From positions 110,678-174,677 of the forward strand of contig CM119266.1 of the NCBI GenBank assembly GCA_051294375.1: DNA of 64,000 nt. The letters are read 5' to 3'. Source of the stretch: Paraspadella gotoi (Eukaryota; Chaetognatha). Positions within the stretch are counted from its first letter, which is position 1; each line of letters starts with the position of its first letter. The notes beneath the pieces were generated by a model. That model was not told the DNA's origin. It searched no databases and saw only the letters and a program-made list of their open reading frames with translations. The translations under genes and the position numbers were made by a program. This document shows, in pieces, positions 11,524 through 23,540 of this stretch.

Positions 11524-12764
11524 TAGAGTTCCGATAACCGTTAACAGTTAACGGTTATTAACGGTTAAAAATAATTTTAACTTAACCGTTAATATATTTA
11601 TTTTAACGGTTAAATTCGGTTAATTTTCAAATATGATTTTTGTTATGAAAACTTTGATTTTTTAAGAAAAAATTTTTTTCCTTATTCTCCTCTCCCTTTC
11701 TCACTATATTTTTCCCTCTCTCTGTCTACATTTCCCCTTCTTTTTTCTTTGTTATTTTCAGCCCTTTTAACTCTTTTCTATCCTAATCTATTTTCATTTT
11801 TTTCTGCGGTTTCGGTTTTTTTTACTTACTTTCTCCCAATTGTGTTCGTGTTTTACCTTTCAGCTCAATTTTATGCATTTACATACAAGAATATATTTAA
11901 ATATAAATTGCATTTCTGCATATATTTTTTTGCAAATCAAATTTTACATGCAATAAATTTCTATTTTGCTAATACAAAAAATAAATAATCTTTCTTATTT
12001 TACTTTTTTTAGCTTTTTCTTTCAATTTTTCGATCATTCAACCATTCAATTAATAAATTGATATTCGTAATTAAGAGAAACAAAGTTTATTTGTTTACAA
12101 ACAACGGGTTTTATTCCAAAAACGGACATGCTATTTCGACTCTAGTTTTTCCGAGTCTACATCAGCGCGTGAGAGTCGAAACATGTCCTTTTTTTTAAAT
12201 AAAAAACCGTTGTTTGTAAACAAATAGACTTTACTTTCACTTACATATAAACGCAACGAAAAGAAAGTCTTAACACAATATTCATAATTATAATTTATAT
12301 TTATGGTCATTGTTTATGAAAGACTAACAACTAACAACTATAAAAATAATGAGGAAGAGAAATAAAAAAAGAAAAAGCGAAAACGAAAGAAAAAGAGAGA
12401 AAGAGAAAACAAATATACAGAATTAAAATTACATTGTGCTTTTCTTTCATTGTCTTTTTCATTATTTTATTATGCTATGAGGGCAAAAGAAAAATTTATT
12501 TAATGCTGTTTTTTCAACCAATTTTTCATTTATCAACTATAATGTGTACCTCATCTATCTAAAATAAAAGATAGACGATTCAGTAAGCCGGAGTTAAGGA
12601 GAAAATACCATTAAAATGCTTTAGTTATATTTCGAATATTAATATTTTAAATTTAAAATTAAATTTATAAAATAACCGATTTTTAACGGGTTAACCGTTA
12701 AAAACGTTAGTTTTTAACGGGTTAAGGCAAGTCCTCAAAAATTAACGGTTAACGGAACCCTACA
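11524..12764. mobile_element. hAT-like non-autonomous element inserted in a minisatellite
   Basis: The left end TAGAGTTCCGATAACCGTTA and the inverse of the right end, TAGGGTTCCGTTAACCGTTA, form terminal inverted repeats with extra internal ACCGTTAA repeats. It interrupts the 73-bp minisatellite: CTCCAGAC stands on the left and GTCCAGAC on the right, an 8-base target duplication with one mismatch if two bases are allowed beyond the right TIR. TAGGG-type ends and 8-bp duplications are typical of hAT elements. No transposase frame is inside. Inverted ends of the hammerhead-bearing element lie inside at 12.07-12.24 kb. Confidence 0.7.
12070..12240. repeat. Head-to-head pair of hammerhead-element 3' ends (inverted repeat)
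   Basis: The arms read TTTGTTTACAAACAACGG on the left and its inverse CCGTTGTTTGTAAACAAA on the right. Between them is a minus-strand hammerhead-like core at about 12123-12177 (CTGATGT, stem GACTC/GAGTC, GAAA) and the tail of a plus-strand one (GAGTCGAAACATGTCC). The core has two departures from consensus and is probably inactive. Confidence 0.65.
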
Positions 12765-13080
12765 GTCCAGACCTCATTTCATTCCCTCCTACCTCTAAAC
12801 TCCTTAGTGTCCCGTCTTCATTATCGCACCGTCCCATCTCCAGACCTCATTTCATTCCCTCCTTCCTCTAAACACCTTTTGTCTCGTCTTCATTATCGCA
12901 CCGTCCCATCTCCAGACTTCATTTCATTCCCTCCTATCTCTAAACTCCTTTTGTCCTGTCTTCATTATCGCACCATCCCATCTCCAGACCTCATTTCATT
13001 CCCTCCTATCTCTAAACTCCTTTTGTCCCGTCTTCATTATCGCACCGTTCCATCTCCAGACCTCATTTCCATCCTTAAAA
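12765..13080 (+). repeat. 73-bp minisatellite (four to five units)
   Basis: Each unit reads about TCTCCAGACCTCATTTCATT followed by CCCTCCTATCTCTAAACTCC and GTCTTCATTATCGCACCG. One further partial unit lies at 11505-11523, left of the inserted element. The Pro/Ser-rich frame at 12807-13184 is a repeat artefact. Confidence 0.9.
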
Positions 13081-13564
13081 ATCCTGAATCGAATCCTCCC
13101 ATCCTTAATCTCTCATTCCTTTCGTGCGGGACCCGCGGGTCTGGCTTATCTGAAACGTCACTCTTTTTTCAATCCGTCCTTTAGCTTCCCTTTTTCTTCA
13201 CTTTTCCTTACCTTCTTTTTTATTTTTATCCTTTATTCCTCCCTTTCTTTTTTCAGTATATTTTTCAGTAGTAGTAAGTGAAAAAAAGTTGAAATTTTGT
13301 CATCAAAATGGTCTTCAAACAAATTAATCTGTAGTACACACTTCACATAATTACCGCAGTATGCCTCATTTCACGAAAGAAGAACTGCATAACAAGGAGG
13401 CTCTTTTGCCTCCTTTCCTCCACTGTACCACAATTAGATAGGGTGTGCCATCGAGTCTAAACACTTGTGACATCTTAATTTGTCATTTTTATTTCTTTTA
13501 CAATAATTTCACCACTTCATTACGAAACTACCCAATAATTCCACAGACATAATACATGTACATT

Positions 13565-13910
13565 AGGGTGAAGTGAAAGTTTGGAATCAAAATTTAGCAG
13601 TAATATCTTAAAAACTATCATATTAGTGAATATTAATCTGTAATTTTTTTTTACAAATATAGTAGCCCAGTCAGCTTATTTTGTATATAGTACTACCCTT
13701 ATATAATGTCAAAATTTCAAAATATTTTTTTTTTAATTCTGAGAACAGATTCAGATTCCTTGTTAAAAGTTTATAAAAGAAAATATAAATCTTTTTTAAA
13801 AGTTATGTCAATAAGTAGGATAAAACTATAAAAAAATATATTTTTAAGTTTGAAATTGAAAATCAACGTCTTAAATATAGTTTTTTACATTTTTAACCAA
13901 CTTAATGAAA
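13565..13910 (+). repeat. Diverged MITE-family relic
   Basis: It shares order and wording with the intact elements at 23.79 and 28.33 kb (GTGAAAGTTT, GTATATAGTACTACCCTTAT, ACAGATTCAGATTCCT, AACCAACTTAATGAAAGA), but its ends are degraded. Another relic lies at about 60.95-61.30 kb. Confidence 0.65.
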
Positions 13911-13970
13911 GAGGTCGAGGTGAAGACAGGTTAGGTTTAGGCCAGAGAGAGAGAGAGATAGATATTGAAA

Positions 13971-14205
13971 CAAGTTTGAGCAAACAATGTCGGATCTGCC
14001 TACGATAATTAATTAATTAATTAATTAATCGATTAATTAATTAATTAATTTTAATATGTAATAATTAATTTTAAATTTATATTCAACTTATCATCATCGA
14101 TGTCCTTAAATTGGGTTAGGAGAGTTATTAAATATGTTATGTTTACATTTTATCAAAACAAACAAATATCCTCTATTTTATTTTATGTCTCCTTCTCTCT
14201 CTCTC

Positions 14206-14246
<41 letters not shown>

Positions 14247-14345
14247 ATGGAATTGCGACGATCTTTATGCTTTTAAGATTCTTTTAACTTGCATCATTTT
14301 TTCACATTAATTAATTAATTAATTAAAACATTTATTAGTAATCAT
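13971..14345 (+). repeat. AATT-rich dispersed repeat, plus copy
   Basis: It starts CAAGTTTGAGCAAACAATG and TCGGATCTGCCTACGATAA, then an AATT palindromic array, a CT array and GCATCATTTTTTCACATTAA. It is the inverted counterpart of the copies at 9.0-9.35 and 31.9-32.24 kb. Confidence 0.75.
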
Positions 14346-14764
14346 TAATATTAAAGATTCAAGTAAATGTTTTTTTCTATCATTTTTTAACTTTAGCCCA
14401 ATTTTTACTCATAATTATTAATAAATATAGTTAACTAACTTTTTATAAAACATAAAATTTAAAAATAAACTTACCAAAATATTTTAATAAGTCTTTATTT
14501 TTATATTTCAAAAGCTCATATAAATTTTTTAAAATTTTAATAATTTGATTTATCATAACTTATAATGGTTTTGCTATTATATATATTATATATATTTTAA
14601 TGTTAAAAACCGCCATTTCCGACAAGAAAGATAAAATTATACAAGAAAATGGTCATCACCATCGAATTCTACAGACTACATTACACTAAAATATCTATGT
14701 ACCTCACTTGATTTGTTATATTTTGTTATTTTTCAACGTTCTATTATATATTAATAAATATTTA

Positions 14765-15380
14765 GACATCGCGGACAAGGGAAGAGCTGCGGTAGTCATG
14801 GACGCCCATGACTACAAAGAAAAAAGTTCGCCAAAATAGATGGCGAGGATTAGAAAAACATACCATCTTCTATCTCAAGGATCCGACTCTAGCTTACAGA
14901 ACCTCGGATTCAGACCTGTGACAAAAAGAATACGTGTGAATACTGTCCCCCGCTCAGTATTTCACAGAGTCAACCTGACTCAACGCAGCCTCTTTGTTCT
15001 TCGGTCAACGGAAGGGTACATAAGCCCGGTCTACCGTTACGCCCAATCGTATCGGCTCCGCAATTCCATTTTTAATTATGTACGAAGGAGTTGGGGCGGC
15101 ATCCTAACTCCACTCGTTGGTAATCAACACCACCTCCGGAACTCTGTTTGATCTGACGGAAAAGTTGCAACACATAAAAGTGCCGTAGTCATTGCTTGGT
15201 CTCGTGTGATTCTAACAAGCATGTTTATACAACATCCCCAGGAATTGGCGTTAAAATCAGCAGAACGCCGCCTGAGGAAGACCGGACTTACAGCGTACGC
15301 CAATCTCAATTGAATTGACATCATGGCGCTGTTGCGGCTCGAAATTTTGACATGGTTCGAAGATTATTGAAGCGTGTACG
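14765..15380 (+). pseudogene. Penelope-type reverse transcriptase, N-terminal half, broken
   Basis: Reading across frames: ADKGRAAVVMDAHDYKEK at 14766, KTYHLLS and KDPTLAYRT at about 14855, VHKPGLPLRPIVSA at about 15020-15065, LTPLVGNQHHLRNSV at about 15105, then QELALKSAERRLRK at about 15240 and DIMALLR at about 15318. These are the ordered fingers and palm motifs of Penelope-like RTs. Frameshifts and stops break it at least four times. The YxDD motif and endonuclease are not seen downstream. It may belong to the same element whose hammerhead end is at 18.24 kb, but 2 kb of unrecognised sequence separates them. Confidence 0.8.
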
Positions 15381-17330
15381 TGGGCCAGGCTCTGGCGGTT
15401 GTGGGACATTATTGGCGTGAGATCGATTGAATGTTTGAGCTATGTTGCAAGAATCCAGAGTCCTATTGTGTAGTATGATTTGTTATTTATGAGAGGTATT
15501 GAATATGGACGGAGTGAATGTCGTGATGACGACCGCTCTCTTTCGCGTTTTTGACCATGTGTGGTGACAGACGTCTAGCTCCTCTCATATTTTCTCTGCT
15601 TCTTTCCTTAATTGTGTCTTCCGCCAATTGTGTCATACTGTCCGTTTTACCATTTCTTGTTCTTCTTTTCTTTTTTCCTCCTTTCTTTTCATCATTTCGC
15701 TAACTTGTTATTGTTTACTATTTCTCGCTCTCCTGTGCCTCGCTTCCTGCGCCTCTATAGAGGACCTTACTTCTCATTAACACCTCTCACTTTCTGTAAC
15801 AGGTTCTATGGGCCCTCGTTCGAATGAGCGATTAAAGTGGACGCGCATTGTCGAGGAGAGATTGAATGAACCTTTGTATCGAATGGTGTGGTCCGCCTTC
15901 CCGCATACTCGCTGCGCGATGGTGTGAGCTGATGGAGTGGCAAAAGACAGCGGCAGAAAGGAAGGGAGAGAGAGCGGCGAGTTATAGCATTGAGGAAGAT
16001 AAACGTCGGTAAGGAAAGATGATAGGACAGTGCGAAGAACCGACGCACACAGACACAGACAGTAATACAGTATCGCCCTATCGGCATCTCATAGCGCGCC
16101 GTACTCGTGTAGCTGTGAGACGAACTGACGTGGAGCGCACAAGGTCAGAATTACACCATATAAACCGACAAGGAAAGGGCGAAATAGACAGAATAGATAA
16201 AGATATACGACGTACTGACGCCAGCGGTAGAGCACGAACGCAAACAGAGAATATGAGCAAATTCAGTCAAAATGAGTGACACGTGATAGGCGAATAAATG
16301 GTTACCGATAAATAAATATGAAACAAAAGAATCCGGTGAAGTGAAACAAATCGCTGACGGACGTAGAGGCATGAGAGCAGAGAGAGACGAGAGGAAAAAA
16401 TAATGTAGCCGAGACCACGCGTAGTCAGCATAATGAGATTAACAGAATGAAGGTGGGAGCAGAGCAACTCAAGAGAGAGTCTCCTAGTAGGCGGCTAACG
16501 ATCATCGCTTTCTACCTTCCTGGCGACCTCCCTAGCGGGTAAGAACCTAGTGCTCGCTCTCTGATGGTAGAACTGGAGAGGAGAGAGCCGTTACGCAGAG
16601 CGGAGAGAGAGAAGACCAGCACAGCGCGACGTAGAGAGAGATAGAAAGCAGAGAGCGCGAGAGAGCAGAGTAGAGCAAGAGAAGACGAATGAGGCTCACT
16701 GTGAGATCCAGCATCACCCTAAGAAAGCACCAGAGAGAGAAAGGAATTCAAGAACTCGAAAGTCAAGTGTTCGGTACGAAGAGAGGTGACGTGCAGACAG
16801 ATGAGAAGGAATATCGACACAGATCAGTGAGAACCCGCGGTTTTATACTGTGAGCAATTAGGTGAAACCGAAAGATTAAAATCCCCAGACCAGAGAACAT
16901 CAGAGAGCCGTCCATAGGAAGGCATAAGACGGACCTGAGGAGTAGCAGGGGCGCCGCGAAGTACTCTAGTAGCTATCGTGTCACACATTTGTGGCAGCAT
17001 ACGTGGGCGAGGACAGGGCAAATTGAACATTGGACGTCTGCGTCGAGTTCCTGCCCGTGACTGCGATTCAGACTCTAGACAGCGCTCCGCGTCCTTACTC
17101 TCAGACTCGTATCGGCCCTTGCAGACTGAGCCTGGCAACAACCAAACTCAACTCACGTATAGAGCGCTGTGACGAACAACCTGAACGACAACTCAACGCA
17201 AGGCAAATACTGGCCATCTATTCACGTGGTCAGTGTCTGTCTTTCGAGTAGCTGATGATCCATTACTCCCAATATACTGGTTCTCAAGAGGTATTAGAGA
17301 GGCGATTTAATCAAAGCCTCGACCTCTTTG
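15380..17330. other. Unassigned stretch between PLE parts
   Basis: Higher GC than the surroundings, rich in AGAGAG and GACG words, with only short overlapping open frames on both strands. I recognise no protein, RNA gene or repeat copy. It may be degraded retroelement sequence. Confidence 0.4.
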
Positions 17331-18310
17331 AACCGTGATGGAGGACGAATTCGATCTCCTCAAGCTACGATACGCTTATCAAAAGCGTGGTGGAGGCCCG
17401 TCGTCCACCACGGTCCGCACAATGACTCCCTGTAGCCACTCAACGCAACAGGCGGAGAGCCTTGTGTACAGCAATGGCAAACGATGCCTCTCCTTCAACT
17501 GCAGCAACTCACCCTTCTCTCTGTGGAGTGAGCGTCCACCCAAAAGACGGCTGCAGCGAGGAAGGGGAGGAGTCCACAACTCATGTCGCCAAAGCGCAAG
17601 AACGGACAACCACCCATCTCGTCAGCAGACGAGAAGAGGGCAGTCGACAGGCTACCCAGGGCCAGAGAGACATTAGGGTAGCCCTTGGACTCTTCCCGCC
17701 AAGGAAGCCTTCCAGTCCAATGCACATAGGTTCAACCAACATGACCTCTCAGCCATTGAACACGTCAATGACCTCGACCACATCGTCAAGACCCTTCATT
17801 CTGCTTCAACCAAAGGGGCCAGCCTACTTTGAGCTCTTTCTTTTAATTCTTGAACTTTCACTGTATTTCATATTAATACTTATTAATACTTATTTCCACT
17901 TTTCATTTTCAATTTTTTCACACTCCATTATTTATTAATAGTTAATTGTTTTAAAATATTTATTTCATCTTTAGTCTAAACAATTTATCTCTGTTGTACA
18001 TACAAAAATGTATTATCTTTCAAAATGTTCTTCTCTATCTCTCTCTCTCTGTCTCTCTCAATTTTTTCACTATTAGTTTCTTTTCACAATCTGCGTCATT
18101 CTGTCCTCACTTGACCCTGTCCTCACATCTGACCACTGTTCTTCTTCTCAATCTCTGTGTTGGAAACTTTGCCCTCTCTCTCTCTCTTTCTCTTTTCCTC
18201 TGCAAAAACTTTTTTTTGAAATTCACAAATATCTCTGACGCCGATGAAGGCTTGTACATTTAAAGCCGAAACATGTCCGTCTTATACAAATAAAATCGTT
18301 GTTGAACAAT
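17330..18310 (+). mobile_element. PLE-2 copy: 3' part ending in a hammerhead-like motif
   Basis: About 1 kb homologous to the unit at 30.48-31.47 kb. Shared words are GCTTATCAAAAGCGTGGTG, GATGCCTCTCCTTCAA, GAACGGACA and GTCCTCACATCTGACCACT. It contains a CT array and ends with the motif at 18237 and AAATAAAATCGTTGTTGAAC. A frame at 17462-17938 has a counterpart in the other copy (RDIRVALG), but frames differ. Assigned to the Penelope group because of the nearby RT and the hammerhead and inverted-copy structures. No RT lies within this segment. Confidence 0.65.
18237..18281 (+). ncRNA. Hammerhead-ribozyme-like motif 1
   Basis: Type I order: stem I strand GACG, core CCGATGA, stem II GGCTT paired with AAGCC, GAAA, a minimal stem III (ACATGT), cleavage-site C, then stem I strand CGTC. 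Stem I (GACG/CGTC) and stem II (GGCTT/AAGCC) differ from the other copies by compensated changes. Core U4 is C here, and one extra A precedes stem II as in all copies, so activity is doubtful. Confidence 0.6.
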
Positions 18311-18634
18311 TTTAAAACGTCCTTTATTATAAATATTTAAAAGCTTCAGTGCAACAACCTAATGAACTAATTCAAAAACTTACATTGAAAATCGATTTAG
18401 TAATAAAAGGAAAAAAATTTTTAAAGAGAACTAGAAGTTATAAAAAATGTTCAATTTTGGCCCGCCTTACTAGATATATTGCATGTGATTAAACAATGTT
18501 ATCGGAATAATATTTTTATCAATTTTATGTATTTTGTAAGTATTTTAAGTATTTTTATTCAGTGAGCAAAATAACAACTTTTTTATTTGCTTACTTTAAT
18601 CTCGGACTCTCTCTCTTTCTCTCTCTCTCTCTCT

Positions 18635-18862
18635 NNNNNNNNNNNNNNNNNNNNNNNNNNNNNNNNNNNNNNNNNNNNNNNNNNNNNNNNNNNNNNNNNN
18701 NNNNNNNNNNNNNNNNNNNNNNNNNNNNNNNNNNNNNNNNNNNNNNNNNNNNNNNNNNNNNNNNNNNNNNNNNNNNNNNNNNNNNNNNNNNNNNNNNNNN
18801 NNNNNNNNNNNNNNNNNNNNNNNNNNNNNNNNNNNNNNNNNNNNNNNNNNNNNNNNNNNNNN
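18635..18862. other. Assembly gap (N)
   Basis: Run of N, preceded by a CT microsatellite. Confidence 1.
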
Positions 18863-18953
18863 AATGTGACTCATATTTTTTTTAATTTAAACTCATTTCC
18901 ACCCGTACGTTTTCACCGAAACTTTATATTAAGCATCGTTACACATTTTTCTA

Positions 18954-19728
18954 NNNNNNNNNNNNNNNNNNNNNNNNNNNNNNNNNNNNNNNNNNNNNNN
19001 NNNNNNNNNNNNNNNNNNNNNNNNNNNNNNNNNNNNNNNNNNNNNNNNNNNNNNNNNNNNNNNNNNNNNNNNNNNNNNNNNNNNNNNNNNNNNNNNNNNN
19101 NNNNNNNNNNNNNNNNNNNNNNNNNNNNNNNNNNNNNNNNNNNNNNNNNNNNNNNNNNNNNNNNNNNNNNNNNNNNNNNNNNNNNNNNNNNNNNNNNNNN
19201 NNNNNNNNNNNNNNNNNNNNNNNNNNNNNNNNNNNNNNNNNNNNNNNNNNNNNNNNNNNNNNNNNNNNNNNNNNNNNNNNNNNNNNNNNNNNNNNNNNNN
19301 NNNNNNNNNNNNNNNNNNNNNNNNNNNNNNNNNNNNNNNNNNNNNNNNNNNNNNNNNNNNNNNNNNNNNNNNNNNNNNNNNNNNNNNNNNNNNNNNNNNN
19401 NNNNNNNNNNNNNNNNNNNNNNNNNNNNNNNNNNNNNNNNNNNNNNNNNNNNNNNNNNNNNNNNNNNNNNNNNNNNNNNNNNNNNNNNNNNNNNNNNNNN
19501 NNNNNNNNNNNNNNNNNNNNNNNNNNNNNNNNNNNNNNNNNNNNNNNNNNNNNNNNNNNNNNNNNNNNNNNNNNNNNNNNNNNNNNNNNNNNNNNNNNNN
19601 NNNNNNNNNNNNNNNNNNNNNNNNNNNNNNNNNNNNNNNNNNNNNNNNNNNNNNNNNNNNNNNNNNNNNNNNNNNNNNNNNNNNNNNNNNNNNNNNNNNN
19701 NNNNNNNNNNNNNNNNNNNNNNNNNNNN
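18954..19728. other. Assembly gap (N)
   Basis: Run of N between two copies of the dispersed CACTCGCACGATTCC repeat, consistent with a collapsed tandem array. Confidence 1.
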
Positions 19729-20860
19729 TTTCTAATTTGAACTCTTTTCCACTCCTACGATTCCATCTAAAAATTTATATCCAGCTTTATCACATACTTT
19801 CCTTACCCACACACAAATTCAATTTCGATTTATGTATCCAATTTTTAATAAACATAATAATTATGAGTAAATTTAAGTAAAAATACTTCAAGTAAATATG
19901 ACTTTTGTTTTTAACTTTTAACTCATTTCCACTCGCACGATTCCATCGAAACTTTATATCTAGCTCAATCACACACTTTCCTACCATCAAACAAAATTTC
20001 AAGTCAATTGCCCAGTCCACTCATGGAGCAATTGGCGTTCAAATAGTGAAATATATTTTTTTTTTTTTTCCATTTAAACCAATTTCCACTCGCACGATTC
20101 CCTCGAAACTTAATATCCATCTCAATCACATCACATCACATCGTTTTTATTGCATAATTTATCATAATTCGATGTTCTGACATGATATAAGTGTGTGCCC
20201 GACAATATTGAGGGGGCGGACCGACGGACCGACAAAGTGAATTATAGAGTCGGGATCTGCTGATAAGCAGATCCGACTAAAAACAAGTTTGAGCAAACAA
20301 TTTCGGATCTGCCTACAAAAACTAATTAATTAATTAATTAATTAATTAATTAATTTTAATAATTAATTATAAATTTATATACAGCTTATCATCATCGATG
20401 TCCTTAAAATAAAGTAAATGTGACTTATATTTTTTCCATTTAAACTCATTTCCACTCGCACAATTCCGTCAAAACTTCATATCTTGCTTCTTCACAATCT
20501 TTCCTTCCCGCTCACAAAATTTCATCTCAATCTATTATGGGTTAAAATAAGTAAAAAGATTCAAGTAAATGTGACTCATATTTTTATCATTTAAACTCAT
20601 TTCCACTCGTACCGAAACTTTATATCAAGCTTCGTCACACATTTTCCTACCCACACACAAAATTTGAACTCAATCTATCCATCCAATTATGATTAATTAG
20701 AGTATTTATTTGTTAAAATAAGTAAAAAGTTTGTGTGTTTTGTGTGTTTTTTCCATTTAAACTCATATCCACTCACACGATTCCGTCGAAACCTTATATC
20801 CAGCTTCATCACACATGTTCCGACTCATACACAAAATTTCATTCCGATCCAACCAGCCAA
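19729..20860 (+). repeat. Tandem array of the CACTCGCACGATTCC repeat
   Basis: At least five plus-strand units of about 130-180 bases, each with AACTCATTTCCACTCG, ACTTTATATCCAGC and CACACATTTTCCTACCCAC-like words. The array is interrupted at 20.2-20.4 kb by the hairpin element and the AATT block. Confidence 0.85.
20170..20278 (+). mobile_element. Hairpin-terminated repeat end (copy 1)
   Basis: Sequence CCCGACAATATTGAGGGGG, then CGACAAAGTGAATTATAG, then a hairpin at 20248-20278: AGTC, a bulged G, GGATCTGCT, loop GATA, AGCAGATCC, GACT, followed by AAAAAC. Near-3' hairpins followed by CTAA resemble Helitron ends, but a 5' TC terminus and RepHel gene are not shown. The placement is therefore tentative. 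Confidence 0.55.
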
Positions 20861-20944
20861 TCACGAGTTATTGGGGCTTTTTGCTAAAGTGGGACGGATG
20901 GACGGTTTGATTGACTGATTAATTAATTGACTTGTTTTGACGCT

Positions 20945-21385
20945 CGTGGCGGCCGACGCGTGCGTTCCCGCGCGGAATGAAAGTTCGACGTCCGCCCAAA
21001 TAATAGGGAAAAGTTTTACAACTGATTCAGTCGCGAAGAAAAAAGGAAAAAGGGGGACAATTGGTATCCGTCTTATTTTTAACTTTAGCAATGTTTTAGA
21101 GAGAGAAAGTCGTTGCCTCTAGAACATTCAACGTTTTTAACCCTCTCGCCGTTGGGGTTTATTTTGATTGATTTTATATTCATCTTTTTATATTTTTAAC
21201 CTCGAAATTAAAGAATTAATTTCACATCTCGTTTTTATGAAACAAACATTTTATCTCCGTTTATCGTCGCCAAATTGTTTGTTGATAATAAACTAGCCAA
21301 CCTGTTCCAAAAACTGAACGTTATTTAAATAAGAACTAAAGTCAGCCAACGTGATCGAAACTACAGAGGCACAAACATGACTAAT
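20945..21385 (+). repeat. 430-bp dispersed repeat, copy 1
   Basis: From GCGTGCGTTCCCGCGCGGAA to CAACGTGATCGAAACTACAG. A second copy with many one-base differences lies at 33.54-34.08 kb. Shared words include AGAGAGAAAGTCGTTGCCTC and GTCAGCCAACGTGA. Nothing coding is recognised. Confidence 0.8.
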
Positions 21386-21599
21386 TGATTAATTAACTGA
21401 TTAATTATTTGATCTATTAATACATCCTGCATATACATTTAATATAAAAGGAAAAAAAATCATAATCAATTAGTGAAACAGGTTTTTTGTTTTTTTCCAT
21501 TTAAACTCATTTCCACTCAAACGATTCCATCGAAACTTTATATCCAGCTCAATCACACAATTCACGAGTAATTGGTGTTTTTTGCTAAGGTGGGACGGA

Positions 21600-21751
21600 C
21601 GGACGGACAGACGGACGGACATCATTTTTTTTGCATAATTTATCATAATTCGATGTTCTGACATGATATAACTTAGTGCCCGACAATATTGAGGGGGCGG
21701 ACCGACAAAGTGAATTATAGAGTCGGGATCTGCTGCAAAGCAGATCCGACT
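21600..21751 (+). mobile_element. Hairpin-terminated repeat end (copy 2)
   Basis: Same arrangement as copy 1: GGACGGACGGACAGACGGAC, ATTCGATGTTCTGACATGAT, then the hairpin at 21721-21751 with loop GCAA instead of GATA and an unchanged 9-bp stem, followed by AAAAAC. Confidence 0.55.
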
Positions 21752-21894
21752 AAAAACACATTTTCACTGTTTAAAGAAAAATCGTTGCTTGAACTACTTC
21801 AAACTCTTTCTAATTCAAAAACGCGACGAAAGAAAGGATTTCACATAATGGTATAAATGATAACTTTTTTTAATGAAAAGAAAAATGTATCATA

Positions 21895-21932
<38 letters not shown>

Positions 21933-22094
21933 GACCATTTCACTTCTTTTCAAAAAACTCACACAATCTGTCCTTGCCTTCATCTGTCCTCACCTCTGAC
22001 CACTATTCTGTCTCACTACTTTGTTGGAAACTTTAACTCTGTCTCTCTCTCTCTCACACATTTACTTTTACGAAAAATTTTGATAGTCTGTCAA

Positions 22095-22138
22095 AAACAC
22101 TGATGAAGACTCGAACAAGAGTCGAAACATGTCTGTTT
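22095..22138 (+). ncRNA. Hammerhead-ribozyme-like motif 2
   Basis: Stem I AAACA paired with TGTTT, core CTGATGA, stem II GACTC/GAGTC around loop GAACAA, GAAA, stem III CATG region, cleavage C at 22133. All conserved core nucleotides are present. The only oddity is one extra A between CTGATGA and stem II. It closes a PLE-2-type end that also has the CT array and CTCACCTCTGACCACTATTC upstream and AAATAAAATCGTTG downstream. Confidence 0.7.
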
Positions 22139-22139
22139 C

Positions 22140-23540
22140 TTTTAAATAAAATCGTTGTAGTACAAATCTAAACTTTGTTTTCGCTAAATACCAAAACACA
22201 ACAAAACGAAAGGAATACCACAATAAGGAAAAGAAAAGAAAATTTTAAATCTGATTAACTTTTTGATGCATGGATATTGTTTCTCTTCTCCTTCACCTGC
22301 AAAAACTTAAAAATAGGGTTTTCCCTCTAAAGATTTACATAAAACTTTATGAAAAAAGGGTCTAACTTTCGGCTATAATTTTTGAGCAAAAAAATGGTAT
22401 ACCAGTAAAAAAATTACTGATGAAAAAAATTAAATTAGTAAAAGGTATTACAAATTAAAACCAAGAAAAAAAATTAGCAAAGTCTCATTAATTGAATGAA
22501 GTTGAAATGAAATTTTGAATATTTACAGTTAAAGTTAAAAGTCCTTTGGCTATTAAAAAACGAATTTTTTTAAGATGTAATAATTGATAAATATGATAGG
22601 ATTTTTTTATGATATGGATGATAATCCTTTGTGATAAAGCTGTCATATAACAGTAAAAAACCATTAGCAGTCTGAATAGATCAAAAACTTTTAATTATAC
22701 ATATTTAATTGATTATCAAGCACTATTTCCGGTTTGGGACACGCCCACTATTGATGAAAATCCTTTTTTGAACATTTTTTGTCTAAGTACTACTTATTAA
22801 ATAATTATACTAATCGCAGGATAAGTAAAAAATATCCGCCTAACTTTTCATATATAGTAAAAAGAAAAATTCCATATTGTAGTCCATGCCAACTTCCGGT
22901 AAATTGTGCGTAGGTCTAGTGCAAAATCTGATTGACGACACCTTGTTAATCGTTTTAAGCACTTAAAATTATACTAAAAACTGTACAGGAATGTGAAAAT
23001 TTTCGACTGGATGGTTAAAAAAAAAACTCTGCCTCGTCCCGATCCTTAATGGGCCCGCCTAACCCCCCCCCCCTCACCCGCTACGAAGAACCCATCTTTA
23101 TAACTCGCTCCTCACCCCTCTTCAATGTTCCCCACCCCCCAAAAAAAAATAGATGCTCTTTTAAAATTTTCTCTCCCCGTTTCTCATCCCCGCGTCAAAG
23201 CGCCTGAATTCTGCTTTTACTTGAATTCGCTATCTCTCTTCTGTTCCCTTTTCCCTTGCTTTATTCTCACAACTCAAATTATTATTCAATCTTTACAGCT
23301 GTTTTCAGTTTGCACTTGTGAATTAAGTTATCCCTTTCACTTTCAGATCGTACCCCCATTTTTTCTTTCCTTTCTATTATCACCCCATCTCACTTCTTTC
23401 CATTTCGCCTCCTATCCCATTCACATAGATCAATATTTCTTTTTCGTTTCTGCCTTCGTCGCCTTCGTCTCCTCTAAATTCGATTACTTCCTGTCCGCAT
23501 GAGCTCATACCTCCTGAAGAGACAGTAATTATTGTTATGT
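22140..23540. other. Intergenic, no gene recognised
   Basis: AT-rich sequence, then a pyrimidine-rich stretch from about 23.03 kb. A Phe/Ser/Leu-rich frame at 23125-23502 has the composition of a CT-rich region and no recognisable motif. Confidence 0.45.

Noticed and set aside
14840-15151. 103-codon frame as an independent gene
   Set aside because: It is one frame of the frameshifted Penelope RT; neighbouring frames carry the other motifs.
18587-19735. 382-codon frame spanning gaps
   Set aside because: Almost all undetermined bases; no protein can be read.
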